Below, piece by piece: positions 37,936 through 46,160 of a DNA stretch of 50,251 nucleotides. The stretch is from Candidatus Cloacimonadota bacterium (lineage in GTDB: Bacteria > Cloacimonadota > Cloacimonadia > Cloacimonadales > WRIO01), in NCBI GenBank assembly GCA_029553545.1, contig JAKPKU010000213.1, positions 1 to 50,251 of the forward strand, read 5' to 3'. The number at the start of each line of letters is the position of its first letter. Position 1 is the first letter of the stretch. A program made the position numbers and the translations under genes. The notes below the pieces were generated by a model that was given only the letters and a program-made list of their open reading frames with translations, did no database searches and was not told the DNA's origin.

Positions 37936-38457
37936 TTATATTATTTCTACTTGTTCACTATTTACTTCGACAGGTGTTACCCTACCAAAGACTGTAACTT
38001 TAACTATTAATTTGCTTGCTTCTTGATTAATTTTATCGACAATACCTTCAAAATCAGTGAAAGGACCTGTTATAATCTTAATCTTATCTCCAGGTAAGAA
38101 ATTGTATGTTTTGCTATCTGATTTATCACGCTGAGCAACGCCCTTTATACGGTCAACTTCTTCTTCTGATAGTGGGATAGGCTTGCTTTTTGAGCCTAAA
38201 AAATGTGTAACACCAGAAATACCTGTAATAAAGCTACGCAATTTAATATTTAGGTCTGCTTCGATTATTATATAGCTATTGAATACCTTACGCTCACGCT
38301 CTACTTTTTTACCCTTACGGATATGAAAGCTTCTTTGCGTGGGTATAATGATATCGCCAAGGTATTGCTCAAGATCATTAATCCGAGCACCACTCTCAAT
38401 AGCGTCTTTCACACGGTTTTCTTGACCTGAATATGTATGCAAAACATAATACTTCAT
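37936..38457 (-). CDS. nusG: Transcription termination/antitermination protein NusG
   Basis: The product is 173 residues with an NGN domain (YVLHTYSGQENRVKDAIES, GVTHFLGSKSKPIPLSEEEV) and a C-terminal KOW domain (FLPGDKIKIITGPFTDFEGIVDKI, VTVFGRVTPVEV). It binds RNA polymerase at the clamp and links it to Rho or the ribosome. It starts 9 bp after secE, the conserved secE-nusG pairing. Confidence 0.97.
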   Translation of the reverse strand: MKYYVLHTYSGQENRVKDAIESGARINDLEQYLGDIIIPTQRSFHIRKGKKVERERKVFNSYIIIEADLNIKLRSFITGISGVTHFLGSKSKPIPLSEEEVDRIKGVAQRDKSDSKTYNFLPGDKIKIITGPFTDFEGIVDKINQEASKLIVKVTVFGRVTPVEVNSEQVEII

Positions 38458-38466
38458 CTAAAACTC

Positions 38467-38646
38467 TTAAATAAACAATTTTATTACTTGTCCGAAAACA
38501 AGATCTATTAATGACAAGAAGATTGATACTATTGCCGATATGACAATAACAACGGTTGTACCTTCTTTGATATCATGTTTATTAGGCCAAGAGACAAACT
38601 TCATCTCCCTGATTACTTCTTTGATAAATTTCTGTATCTTTTTCAT
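38467..38646 (-). CDS. secE: Preprotein translocase subunit SecE
   Basis: A 59-residue frame from ATG 38644-38646 to TAA. The protein starts MKKIQKFIKEVIREMKFVSW, followed by PNKHDIKEGTTVVIV. This is the amphipathic helix and W-P-(N/S)-(K/R) motif of SecE, then one membrane segment (VVIVISAIVSIFLSLIDLVFG). It stabilises SecY in the Sec translocon. Position between tRNA-Trp and nusG is the classic one. Its small size makes it easy to miss. Confidence 0.93.
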   Translation of the reverse strand: MKKIQKFIKEVIREMKFVSWPNKHDIKEGTTVVIVISAIVSIFLSLIDLVFGQVIKLFI

Positions 38647-38709
38647 CTATTATCCGATCTCTATTAATTAAGTAAAAGCCAGCAGCAAAATACTGCTGAC
38701 TTTAATATA

Positions 38710-38785
38710 TGGCAGGACAGGCAGGATTCGAACCCGCAACTTTCGGTTTTGGAGACCGACGCTCTACCAGTTGAACTACTATCCT
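38710..38785 (-). tRNA. tRNA-Trp (CCA anticodon)
   Basis: The cloverleaf has acceptor AGGATAG/CTGTCCT, D-arm TTCAACTGGTAGAG, anticodon stem-loop CGGTCTCCAAAACCG with anticodon CCA, T-arm GCGGGTTCGAATCCTGC and an encoded 3' CCA. It lies between rpmG and secE, as in many bacteria. Confidence 0.95.
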
Positions 38786-38796
38786 TTAACATCTGT

Positions 38797-38946
38797 TTAT
38801 CGGGTTTGCTTGTGCTGTGTATGTTTACGGCAGGTAGGACAGAATTTCTTAAATTCCACTCTATTTGGATGTTTTCTCTTATTCTTGGTCGTAGTATAAT
38901 TTCTATTCTTACACTCTTCGCAAGCAAGTACTATGATATCTCTCAT
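38797..38946 (-). CDS. rpmG: 50S ribosomal protein L33
   Basis: A 49-residue basic protein, [20 protein letters not shown] at the start and [16 protein letters not shown] at the end. Two Cys pairs (CEEC, CPTC) form the zinc ribbon of the zinc-containing L33 form; KNKRKHPNR is the family core. It lies between tuf (14 bp) and tRNA-Trp, the standard place. AAGGAAAGATAA precedes the ATG. Confidence 0.94.
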   Translation of the reverse strand: MRDIIVLACEECKNRNYTTTKNKRKHPNRVEFKKFCPTCRKHTQHKQTR

Positions 38947-38960
38947 TTATCTTTCCTTAA

Positions 38961-40145
<1,185 letters not shown>

Positions 40146-40193
40146 TTTTCCTCCCAGACTTAAGTTAATTCTTTATTATATTTTTTTAAAAAA

Positions 40194-40269
<76 letters not shown>

Positions 40270-40308
40270 TAAAACTTCACGACTCAGAAGCCCTGTCGTA
40301 AGTATATA

Positions 40309-40385
40309 TGGAGCGGGAAACGGGGTTCGAACCCGCGACCCTCAGCTTGGAAGGCTGATGCTCTAGCCAACTGAGCTACTCCCGC
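40309..40385 (-). tRNA. tRNA-Gly (UCC anticodon)
   Basis: Acceptor GCGGGAG/TTCCCGC, anticodon stem TCAGC/GCTGA with loop CTTCCAA (anticodon TCC), T-arm GCGGGTTCGAACCCCGT and encoded CCA. Confidence 0.95.
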
Positions 40386-40433
40386 TTATATATGCGAAAA
40401 AGACAGTCAAAAAATGACTGCTCTCGCAAAAGA

Positions 40434-40518
40434 TGGTGGAGAGGGAAGGATTTGAACCTTCGAAAGCTTCGCTGACAGATTTACAGTCTGTTCCCTTTGA
40501 CCACTCGGGAACCTCTCC
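40434..40518 (-). tRNA. tRNA-Tyr (GUA anticodon)
   Basis: An 85-nt class II tRNA with a long variable arm (CAGCGAAGCTTTCG region). Acceptor GGAGAGG/CCTCTCC, anticodon stem ACAGA/TCTGT with loop CTGTAAA (anticodon GTA), encoded CCA. A small CAGTCA/TGACTG stem lies between it and tRNA-Gly. Confidence 0.95.
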
Positions 40519-40525
40519 ACAAATA

Positions 40526-40600
40526 TGGAGCCAATGAAGGGAATCGAACCCCCAACCTAGTGATTACAAATCACTTGCTCTACCATTGAGCTACATTGGC
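40526..40600 (-). tRNA. tRNA-Thr (UGU anticodon)
   Basis: Acceptor GCCAATG/CATTGGC, D-arm GCTCAATGGTAGAGC, anticodon stem AGTGA/TCACT with loop TTTGTAA (anticodon TGT), T-arm GGGGGTTCGATTCCCTT and encoded CCA. It is the first gene of the whole minus-strand cluster. Confidence 0.95.
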
Positions 40601-40612
40601 TAATTAAATTCA

Positions 40613-40640
40613 AAATTAAATTACTTAGTTTTCTTGTCAA
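40613..40640 (-). promoter_or_regulatory. Promoter of the tRNA-tuf cluster
   Basis: On the minus strand TTGACA (40635-40640), 16 bp, TAATTT (40613-40618). The first tRNA begins 12 bp further on, giving a very short leader. Confidence 0.6.
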
Positions 40641-40732
40641 GAACTTTTTTAATTTATTTTTATTTCGATCACTTTTTAAATGCTCGTCTTCCACTGCTAT
40701 GTTTTTTTCATTGAACAAAATCAACTTTAAGC

Positions 40733-40761
40733 ATATTTCAAAAGCTTACATTTTTTGTCAA
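40733..40761 (-). promoter_or_regulatory. Possible second upstream promoter of the tRNA-tuf cluster
   Basis: On the minus strand TTGACA (40756-40761), 17 bp, AAATAT (40733-40738). The -35 is perfect but the -10 is poor, so this is tentative. Confidence 0.35.
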
Positions 40762-40961
40762 GCCTTATTTGTAAAATATGAAAAAAAATGTATAAACTAT
40801 GTGACTAAATTACTAAAAAATATCACTATAATAAAAACAAAAAATAATTAAATCATAATAATAATATTGACTTAAAATGCAAAAATATCACGAAAATCAT
40901 TACACTAATCAATAGAATAATAAAAATAGGTATTATGAATTATCTCGTATAAATTAGCATA

Positions 40962-41075
40962 AAAAAATATCACCCTCTATATATATAGGGCTTACAAAAT
41001 GATGTTTTTTGAAAACTATTTTCACCCATTTTCGCAGATGACCACTACGAGCGGGTTTAGGGTGATTTTTTTTTT
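40962..41075 (-). repeat. Dispersed palindromic element, copy 3
   Basis: Read on the minus strand it runs from AAAAATCACCCTAAACCCGC through CTCGTAGTGGTCATCTGC, GGGTGAAAATAGTTTTC and CATTTTGTAAG to TATATAGAGGGTGATATTTTT. The terminal inverted repeats are better preserved than in copy 1. It lies 203 bp from copy 4 in the same orientation. Confidence 0.8.
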
Positions 41076-41092
41076 AACAACGGGTTTTTTGA

Positions 41093-41126
41093 ACAACACA
41101 CCTTTGATCCTCGCTTCGCTGCGGGT
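41093..41126 (+). repeat. 34-bp exact direct repeat, first copy
   Basis: Begins ACAACACACCTTTGATCC and ends CGCTTCGCTGCGGGT. The same 34 bases recur at 41388-41421, in each case just right of an element copy, so the element and its flank were duplicated together. Confidence 0.85.
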
Positions 41127-41184
41127 ACCGTTTAAAAAAATCGGCAGTTTTTTTTAAACGTACCCACAACTATCCTTAGTTGTG
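41123..41184. other. Two adjoining hairpins
   Basis: The first stem pairs GGGTACCGTTTAAAAAAA (41123-41140) with TTTTTTTTAAACGTACCC (41148-41165), with one bulged base and a 7-nt loop. The second pairs CACAACTA (41165-41172) with TAGTTGTG (41177-41184) perfectly, with a TCCT loop. The first could work as a bidirectional terminator, since T-runs occur on both strands. Confidence 0.6.
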
Positions 41185-41268
41185 CAGCGAAGCAAATTCT
41201 TCTATTTCCATCAATGAGGCTGTTGCATAGTAACCAAGATAGCTTTTAAAAGAATAAAGTAGAATCAT
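41176..41268 (-). repeat. Extension of element copy 4, homologous to 15082-15170
   Basis: The reverse complement contains CTTTATTCTTTT, then GGTTACTATGCAACAGC, matching the sequence right of copy 2. An ATG (41266-41268) opens a 30-codon frame reading MILLYSFKSYLGYYATAS then LMEIEEFASLHN, similar to the frame at copy 2. No ribosome site is visible. Treated as repeat rather than gene. Confidence 0.5.
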
Positions 41269-41275
41269 AAATTAA

Positions 41276-41382
41276 ATCAACCCCCTCTATATATATTGGC
41301 AGGACAAAATGTGTTTTTTTGAAAACTATTTTCATCCATTTTCGCAGATGCCTACTACGAGCGGGTTTAGAGGTGATTTTTT
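41276..41382 (-). repeat. Dispersed palindromic element, copy 4
   Basis: Minus-strand reading: AAAAATCACCTCTAAACCCG, CTCGTAGTAGGCATCTGCG, GATGAAAATAGTTTTC, CATTTTGTCC, TATATAGAGGGGG. The left end and core match copies 2 and 3. The right inverted repeat is degraded (GGGGTTGA in place of GGTGAT). Confidence 0.8.
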
Positions 41383-41387
41383 ATTTT

Positions 41388-41421
41388 ACAACACACCTTT
41401 GATCCTCGCTTCGCTGCGGGT
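41388..41421 (+). repeat. 34-bp exact direct repeat, second copy
   Basis: Identical to 41093-41126 and likewise immediately right of an element copy. Confidence 0.85.
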
Positions 41422-41427
41422 TGGGAG

Positions 41428-41454
41428 CTTTCACATTCGTGAAAGGTGTTTTTT
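41428..41454 (+). terminator. Terminator-like hairpin without an upstream gene
   Basis: Perfect 7-bp stem CTTTCAC/GTGAAAG (41428-41434 and 41439-41445), then GTG and six T residues on the plus strand. No plus-strand gene precedes it, so it either ends an unseen transcript or is part of the repeat block. Confidence 0.5.
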
Positions 41455-41497
41455 AAAGGAAGGTGAAAGCAATTAGATGTATGCGACTTCGTCGCTG

Positions 41498-41687
41498 CTG
41501 ACGAGCAAAGCTCGCCCCTACGTTATTTCTCCAGAGGGCTGACGAGCAAAGCTCGCCCCTACATTATTTTTCCGGAGGCTGACGAGCAAAGCTCGCCCCT
41601 ACATTATTTCTCTGAGGGCTGACGAGCAAAGCTCGCCCCTACATTATTTCTCCAGAGACTGACGAGCAAAGCTCGCCCCTACATTTA
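41498..41687 (+). repeat. Five-unit tandem repeat of 40-41 bp, each with a hairpin
   Basis: Units begin at 41498, 41539, 41579, 41619 and 41659 with CTGACGAGCAAAGCTCGCCC followed by CTAC. The first 24 bases are identical in all five. The remaining bases vary slightly (TTATTTCTCCAGAGG, TTATTTTTCCGGAGG, TTATTTCTCTGAGGG). Each unit has a CGAGC/GCTCG stem with an AAA triloop. A similar triloop stem GCGAC/GTCGC lies just upstream at 41483-41495. No unique spacers, so not a CRISPR. Confidence 0.9.
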
Positions 41688-41748
41688 TAAATTACGCATT
41701 ATATATCATGAATTACTTGGGCTACGCTTACTTTTATCAAAATTTATC

Positions 41749-41777
41749 TTGACAGCGCAAGCCTCTTAAATAATTAT
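41749..41777 (+). promoter_or_regulatory. Promoter of the PotD-like gene
   Basis: TTGACA (41749-41754), 17 bp, AATTAT (41772-41777). The -10 matches four of six consensus bases and is the same hexamer as in the gcvH promoter. Confidence 0.5.
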
Positions 41778-41800
41778 ACTAAAAAAATATTGGAGGAGCA

Positions 41801-42856
41801 ATGAATAAAATTTTGAAGCTCAGTTTAATACTTGCACTTAGCGTATTAGTTCTATCGTGTGCAGGATCAAAAAAGGAAAAGTTATACGTCTTTAATTGGA
41901 CTGATTATATTGATCAGGATATTATTCGTGAGTTTGAAAAGGCAAATAATTGCACAATTGTCTATGACACTTACAATTCAAATGAGAATATGTTGACCAA
42001 GATGAAGACTTCAAATGACGCTTATGATATTATTGTGCCAAGCGGTGACCACGTTACAATTTTAGCAAATGAAGGTTTAATCGAAGAACTCGACAAATCA
42101 AAGTTGACCAATTACAATAATCTTAGTAAATCTATTTTGCATAAAGCAGAGCAATTCGACCCTGAAAACAAATATTCCATACCTTATTTCTGGGGAACTT
42201 GCGGTTTTGTTTACAATAAAAATTATATGTCAGATGAAGAAATGCAAAATGTCTCTTGGAACTTGCTTGGTGACCCAAAATTTGCTGGTAAAAGAAACAT
42301 TACGATGCTCGATGATGCACGCGAAGTTGTTGGCGTGGCTCTGATTACTAATGGTTATGACCCCAATGATTTTAGCGACGAAGCAATGGAAAAGGCTAAT
42401 AAAACGCTCATGGAATGGGATAAAAATGTCTCACAATACGACTCAGATAGCTTTAAAAATGAAGTGCAAGACGGCACTATTTGGTTTGGGCAAGCTTATA
42501 ATGGCGATGCTTTACAGGTAATGGATGAAAATGAGCATGTTGGCTTTGCTTTGCCAAAAGAAGGCTCTACACTCTGGATTGACTTTCTTGTCATTCCTAA
42601 AAATTCCGAGAATAAAGAGCTTGCATACAAATTTATCGATTTTCTTTTAACCAAAGAAATCGCCATGAAAAATGCTCTCTATGTGCAATATGCAACTCCT
42701 AATGATGCAGCTTTCGAACTTTTACCAGAGGAAATTCGCCTCAATAAGAGCATCTACCCAGAAGATAGTTATCTTGATAAATGCTATCTAATTCTCAATG
42801 CAGGTAAAGATATCTTGAAAGTTGATAAAATCTGGCAAAAAATACGAAATAATTAA
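41801..42856 (+). CDS. potD: PotD-like spermidine/putrescine-binding lipoprotein
   Basis: The product is 351 residues. The lipobox is LVLSCAGSKK after a short hydrophobic signal, so it is a lipid-anchored periplasmic protein. The family signature at the mature N-terminus is LYVFNWTDYIDQDIIREFEK, with NNCTIVYDTYNSNENMLTKM and DIIVPSGDHV following. Later come YSIPYFWGTCGFVYNK and WIDFLVIPKNSENKELAYKFIDFLL. It captures polyamines for an ABC importer, but no permease or ATPase gene is adjacent. GGAGG lies before the ATG and the stop overlaps the next ATG by one base. Confidence 0.88.
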   Translation: MNKILKLSLILALSVLVLSCAGSKKEKLYVFNWTDYIDQDIIREFEKANNCTIVYDTYNSNENMLTKMKTSNDAYDIIVPSGDHVTILANEGLIEELDKSKLTNYNNLSKSILHKAEQFDPENKYSIPYFWGTCGFVYNKNYMSDEEMQNVSWNLLGDPKFAGKRNITMLDDAREVVGVALITNGYDPNDFSDEAMEKANKTLMEWDKNVSQYDSDSFKNEVQDGTIWFGQAYNGDALQVMDENEHVGFALPKEGSTLWIDFLVIPKNSENKELAYKFIDFLLTKEIAMKNALYVQYATPNDAAFELLPEEIRLNKSIYPEDSYLDKCYLILNAGKDILKVDKIWQKIRNN

Positions 42857-43695
42857 TGGTAAATTTTCAAAAGATAAATGAATATCTTACCATAGCTCAA
42901 TCTTCTGTGCTGAGGGTAAATGCGGTAATTATTGACTGCATAGATCATATTTGTTTGGTTGATACCCTGCTTTTACCCTCAGATATTAAAGCTTTAAAAG
43001 CATTTTTAAAAAACCTCAATAAACCCCTCAAATACCTTATAAATACACACTGGCATAGCGATCACTCGATCGGTAATAAATATCTTGCCGACTCTGATAC
43101 TATTATTATCGCACATCAACGCTATTTTTACACACATACTGATGAAAAAGAACGGATACGTTCAGTCTATAAAGGGCAAGAAAATAGTAAAAATAGTTAT
43201 TTGGTCGATTATAATCGCATAATGCAGCCTCATATTTGCATTAAAAACAAGTTTTCTTTTGCCGATGGCTTAACTTTTAGTCTCATACCAACGCCTGGTC
43301 ATTCAAGCGACTCTATTTGCATTTATCTTCATGAACTAAAAACCCTAATTGCTGGCGACACACTCCTTGGTAGCCCTGATGGATATTATAGTTTGCCCTA
43401 CTTTTATTGGGGTGATGAACAGGACTATATAGAGAGTTTGGAGGCACTAAAAGGGCTCGACCTCACCTGCATTATTCCAGGGCATTCCAATATCTTAACA
43501 AGTGAAATATTCGACCATTATTTATCATATTTGCATTGTTTACTGGACTATAAAGAGAAACTCTCTCATCTAAACTACCCCCTTGAAAAAGTTAAAGAAA
43601 TAGTCAATGCAGATCAATGCGTAGATTTTGCAAATGGAAGAAAGCTTTGGAAACCAGAGATACATAATCTTAACCTGGAAAAAGTGTTTATTTGA
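42856..43695 (+). CDS. Metallo-beta-lactamase-fold hydrolase
   Basis: The product is 279 residues. The metal motif H65-W-H67-S-D69-H70 in INTHWHSDHSIGN is complete. Further ligands are in PTPGHSSDSICIYL and LIAGDTLLGS, with a late His in IIPGHSNIL, giving a two-metal glyoxalase II-like site. The substrate cannot be told from sequence. It has no signal peptide and is translationally coupled to the PotD-like gene (TAATG). A link to polyamine metabolism would be guesswork. Confidence 0.82.
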   Translation: MVNFQKINEYLTIAQSSVLRVNAVIIDCIDHICLVDTLLLPSDIKALKAFLKNLNKPLKYLINTHWHSDHSIGNKYLADSDTIIIAHQRYFYTHTDEKERIRSVYKGQENSKNSYLVDYNRIMQPHICIKNKFSFADGLTFSLIPTPGHSSDSICIYLHELKTLIAGDTLLGSPDGYYSLPYFYWGDEQDYIESLEALKGLDLTCIIPGHSNILTSEIFDHYLSYLHCLLDYKEKLSHLNYPLEKVKEIVNADQCVDFANGRKLWKPEIHNLNLEKVFI

Positions 43696-43800
43696 AAAAT
43701 ATAATTCTTAAAAAGTTGCACTTGCTTGGTAGCTATTGCCAAAGTAAATATATGAAAAATAGCATTATAAGTATATTAATAAAAAAGTTATTTATATATC

Positions 43801-43830
43801 TTGACACTTTTAGCTAATTTTTAAAATTAT
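43801..43830 (+). promoter_or_regulatory. Promoter of gcvH
   Basis: TTGACA (43801-43806), 18 bp, AATTAT (43825-43830), then a GGAGG ribosome site just before the ATG at 43859. The 163-bp gap around it shows nothing else. Confidence 0.55.
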
Positions 43831-43858
43831 TCATAAACAAAATATTATTGGAGGAAAC

Positions 43859-44239
43859 ATGGCTGTTTTAGAGAATCTTTATTACACAGAAAGTCACGAA
43901 TGGGTAAGAGTTGACGAAAAAATTGCCTTTATAGGAATTAGTGATTTTGCACAGAGTGAACTTGGCGATATCGTACATGTTGAGCTTGCAGAAGTTGGCG
44001 AAAAACTTAATGCAGGAGAACCTTTAGGAAATCTTGAAGCTGTAAAAACAGTTGAAGACCTTATTTCTCCTATCACAGGTACCGTGTTAGAAGTCAATAG
44101 TGAATTATTTGATTCACCAGAGCTTATCAACCAATCAGCATACGAAGATGGCTGGCTTTTAAAAGTACAAATCGAAGATGCAGAAGAGCTTGAATCATTA
44201 ATGACTGCTGAAGAATATCGCAAACTTATCGGCGAATAA
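43859..44239 (+). CDS. gcvH: Glycine cleavage system H protein
   Basis: The 126-residue length is standard. The lipoyl-carrying lysine is K63 in GNLEAVKTVEDLISPITG. Other landmarks are YYTESHEWVRVDEKIAFIGI, LGDIVHVELAEVGEKL and the C-terminal YEDGWLLKVQI. It shuttles the aminomethyl group between the P, T and L proteins, none of which is encoded here. It is monocistronic by appearance, with its own promoter and a terminator 18 bp after the stop. Confidence 0.96.
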   Translation: MAVLENLYYTESHEWVRVDEKIAFIGISDFAQSELGDIVHVELAEVGEKLNAGEPLGNLEAVKTVEDLISPITGTVLEVNSELFDSPELINQSAYEDGWLLKVQIEDAEELESLMTAEEYRKLIGE

Positions 44240-44256
44240 TTCATTGAAATATAATT

Positions 44257-44285
44257 AAGTCTCCCGCAGGGGAGACTTATTTTTA
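44257..44285 (+). terminator. Intrinsic terminator after gcvH
   Basis: A 9-bp stem AAGTCTCCC/GGGAGACTT (44257-44265 and 44270-44278), loop GCAG, then ATTTTTA. It ends only 10 bp before the gmk ATG, so gmk expression needs read-through or a promoter inside gcvH. Confidence 0.85.
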
Positions 44286-44294
44286 TCAAGAAAA

Positions 44295-44900
44295 ATGAAA
44301 AAAAAAGGCTTTATCATTACTCTCGCATCCCCCTCTGGGGGCGGGAAAAGTTCCATTCTATGCTCTGTATTAGGCTTATTACCACAGGCAAAATACTCAA
44401 TTTCATATACAACACGCCAAATACGCGGCACAGAACAAGATGGCATTGATTATTTCTTTATTTCTGAACAGGAATTTTTGAAAAAGAAAGAAGAAGGCTT
44501 CTTTTTAGAATATGCACATGTCCATAACTATTGGTATGGCACCGCTAAAGACTATGTACTCAATACTTTAGACCAAGGTAATCATGTAATCATGGATATC
44601 GACGTGCAAGGCGTCGCCCAAGTTAAAGAATTGGGCTATGATGTCGTCTCTATCTTTGTTTTACCGCCTGATTTTGAGACATTAAAACAAAGATTATTTG
44701 ACAGAAAAACTGATTCTAATGAGCAAATCGAACAAAGATTGATTAATTCAAAAAAAGAAATTGACCAATTAATTGCATATGATTATTTGGTAATTAATAA
44801 TTCTCTTGACAAAGCAATTGAATGTGTTGTAAATATTATTTTGGCAGAAGAAAATAGAGTGATTAGATATATAGATCCAATAAAAACATTTTATAAGTAA
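44295..44900 (+). CDS. gmk: Guanylate kinase
   Basis: The 201-residue protein phosphorylates GMP to GDP. The P-loop is LASPSGGGKSSI, and the GMP-binding segment is SISYTTRQIRGTEQDGIDYFFI with EYAHVHNYWYGTA following. DIDVQGVAQVK and FVLPPDFETLKQRL are typical. No strong ribosome site lies between the gcvH terminator and the ATG (ATCAAGAAAAATG). It is the first gene of a plus-strand unit extending to trmL. Confidence 0.95.
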   Translation: MKKKGFIITLASPSGGGKSSILCSVLGLLPQAKYSISYTTRQIRGTEQDGIDYFFISEQEFLKKKEEGFFLEYAHVHNYWYGTAKDYVLNTLDQGNHVIMDIDVQGVAQVKELGYDVVSIFVLPPDFETLKQRLFDRKTDSNEQIEQRLINSKKEIDQLIAYDYLVINNSLDKAIECVVNIILAEENRVIRYIDPIKTFYK

Positions 44901-44914
44901 AATAAGGAGGAACA

Positions 44915-45364
44915 ATGGATAGTAAGACTGATAGATTAGTAAACCAATTTCTTGAAAACAATAATATGGATTATTTGTTTTTAATTCTTGCAAACCTCGA
45001 AGTTAATAGATTGTCAAATTTACCTGACGGCATAAAAAAAGATTTTGAGAGAAAGATCTCTGATATGGCATTAAAACACACTGCAATCAACGATATCCCT
45101 GATTTTGTCTTGGAATACAGCGAAGAAGAGGAAACTGAAGATAATAGAAATATGTTTGCTTTTAATGACTTTGATGATGAAGATGATGACTTGTATGAAG
45201 AGAATGAACCTGTTAATAATTACAATCCACAAAAAGAAGAGTACAAAGAATCAAGAAGACTTTCTCAATACAATGATGACGACGATGACGGCTTTGACGA
45301 CGATTTCGACGACGATGACGGCTTTGACGACGACGATGCCTTTGACGACGATGATGACGATTAA
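44915..45364 (+). CDS. Small protein with Asp-rich C-terminal tail, in the usual rpoZ position
   Basis: This 149-residue protein has no clear family match by eye. Residues 1-75 are predicted helical (DRLVNQFLENNNMDYLFLILA, then NLEVNRLSNLPDG, FERKISDMALKHTAINDI). Residues 75-149 are disordered and very acidic, with repeated DDDDGFDD(D) units near the end; the DNA there is a GAC/GAT run that could slip. AAGGAGG precedes the ATG. The gene directly after gmk is often rpoZ (RNA polymerase omega), and FLILANLEVNRLSNL loosely resembles the LVLVAARRARQL core of omega. A diverged omega-like subunit with a delta-like acidic tail is my speculation. Confidence 0.6.
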   Translation: MDSKTDRLVNQFLENNNMDYLFLILANLEVNRLSNLPDGIKKDFERKISDMALKHTAINDIPDFVLEYSEEEETEDNRNMFAFNDFDDEDDDLYEENEPVNNYNPQKEEYKESRRLSQYNDDDDDGFDDDFDDDDGFDDDDAFDDDDDD

Positions 45365-45380
45365 ATAATAATCTTTTGCT

Positions 45381-46148
45381 ATGAGCTTGCGGTCTTTTAA
45401 ACAATATATTGAGCTATTACAGCTCTCTGGGCTATCTTATTTAGTCACTGATTTTAATAAGATTAATATAAAAGTTGAAAAGAATAAGGCAGAAATTGAA
45501 GACGATAACTACGAATTGTCTGATCATATCGTATGCAGCCCAAATACCGATGTAATTACCGACGAAAAGTTCGATGAGCTCGGATTATACAAACTTAAAG
45601 ATAAAATACAAGATTGTCAAAAATGCGGCCTCGCTAAGAGTAGACTCAAGCTCGTTTATGGTGAAGGACCGCAGACTGCCAAGATCATGATTATCAGCGA
45701 GGGACCAGGCGCAGAAGAGAATATCACAGGGCGCCCATTTGTCGGCGAAGCAGGAAAATTGCTGACCAATATGCTGGCGGCAATTAATCTCCAACGTAGC
45801 GAAGTTTATATCGCCAACATTGTAAAATGCAGACCGCCCAAGAATCGTACACCACAGCAAAATGAAATTGACGCTTGTATGCCTTATCTTCAGCAGCAAA
45901 TCAGAATCATTCAACCCCAAGTAATTCTGCTCTTAGGCAAAACTGCTATTATTAGCATGCTAAAAAATACACATCCAATCGATACAGTTAGAGACGCACA
46001 GCCATTTATTTATCAAAATATTCCTGTGTGGGTAACATATCATCCAGCTGCACTTCTTCGTGATAAATCTCTAAAAAGAAAAGCTTGGGCTGATCTACAA
46101 AAGTTTAGAGATTTTTTGATTGAAAAAGGAATAAAAGAAGCTTTATAA
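45381..46148 (+). CDS. Family 4 uracil-DNA glycosylase (iron-sulfur type)
   Basis: The product is 255 residues. It has an N-terminal extension of about 70 residues of unknown use, then the catalytic core. This contains CQKCGLAKSRLKLVYGEGP, the motif SEGPGAEENITGRPFVGEAG, VKCRPPKNRTPQQNEIDAC and WVTYHPAALLRD (motif with catalytic-region His). Four Cys (CQKC, KC, AC) fit the 4Fe-4S cluster of UDG family 4. It removes uracil arising from cytosine deamination. The ribosome site is weak. It lies between the acidic protein and dnaB in one transcript. Confidence 0.9.
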   Translation: MSLRSFKQYIELLQLSGLSYLVTDFNKINIKVEKNKAEIEDDNYELSDHIVCSPNTDVITDEKFDELGLYKLKDKIQDCQKCGLAKSRLKLVYGEGPQTAKIMIISEGPGAEENITGRPFVGEAGKLLTNMLAAINLQRSEVYIANIVKCRPPKNRTPQQNEIDACMPYLQQQIRIIQPQVILLLGKTAIISMLKNTHPIDTVRDAQPFIYQNIPVWVTYHPAALLRDKSLKRKAWADLQKFRDFLIEKGIKEAL

Positions 46149-46160
46149 GGTACACTGAAA

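Larger units (their letters stand above)
40641..41748. other. Gene-free repeat-rich region between divergent units
   Basis: No protein gene of normal size is supported between the tRNA-tuf promoter and the potD promoter. The stretch 40641-40960 is very AT-rich and holds only the possible second promoter. From 40962 onward it is filled by two palindromic-element copies, an exact 34-bp direct duplication, two large hairpins, a terminator-like stem and a 40-bp tandem array. Confidence 0.7.

Noticed and set aside
41176-41268. Annotating the 30-codon frame as a gene
   Set aside because: No ribosome site and only one related copy in the window; reported as a repeat extension and a hypothesis instead.
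41498-41687. Regular 40-bp repeats resembling a CRISPR array
   Set aside because: The whole period is repeated, including what would be spacers, and no cas gene is nearby; the units are simple tandem repeats with a short hairpin.
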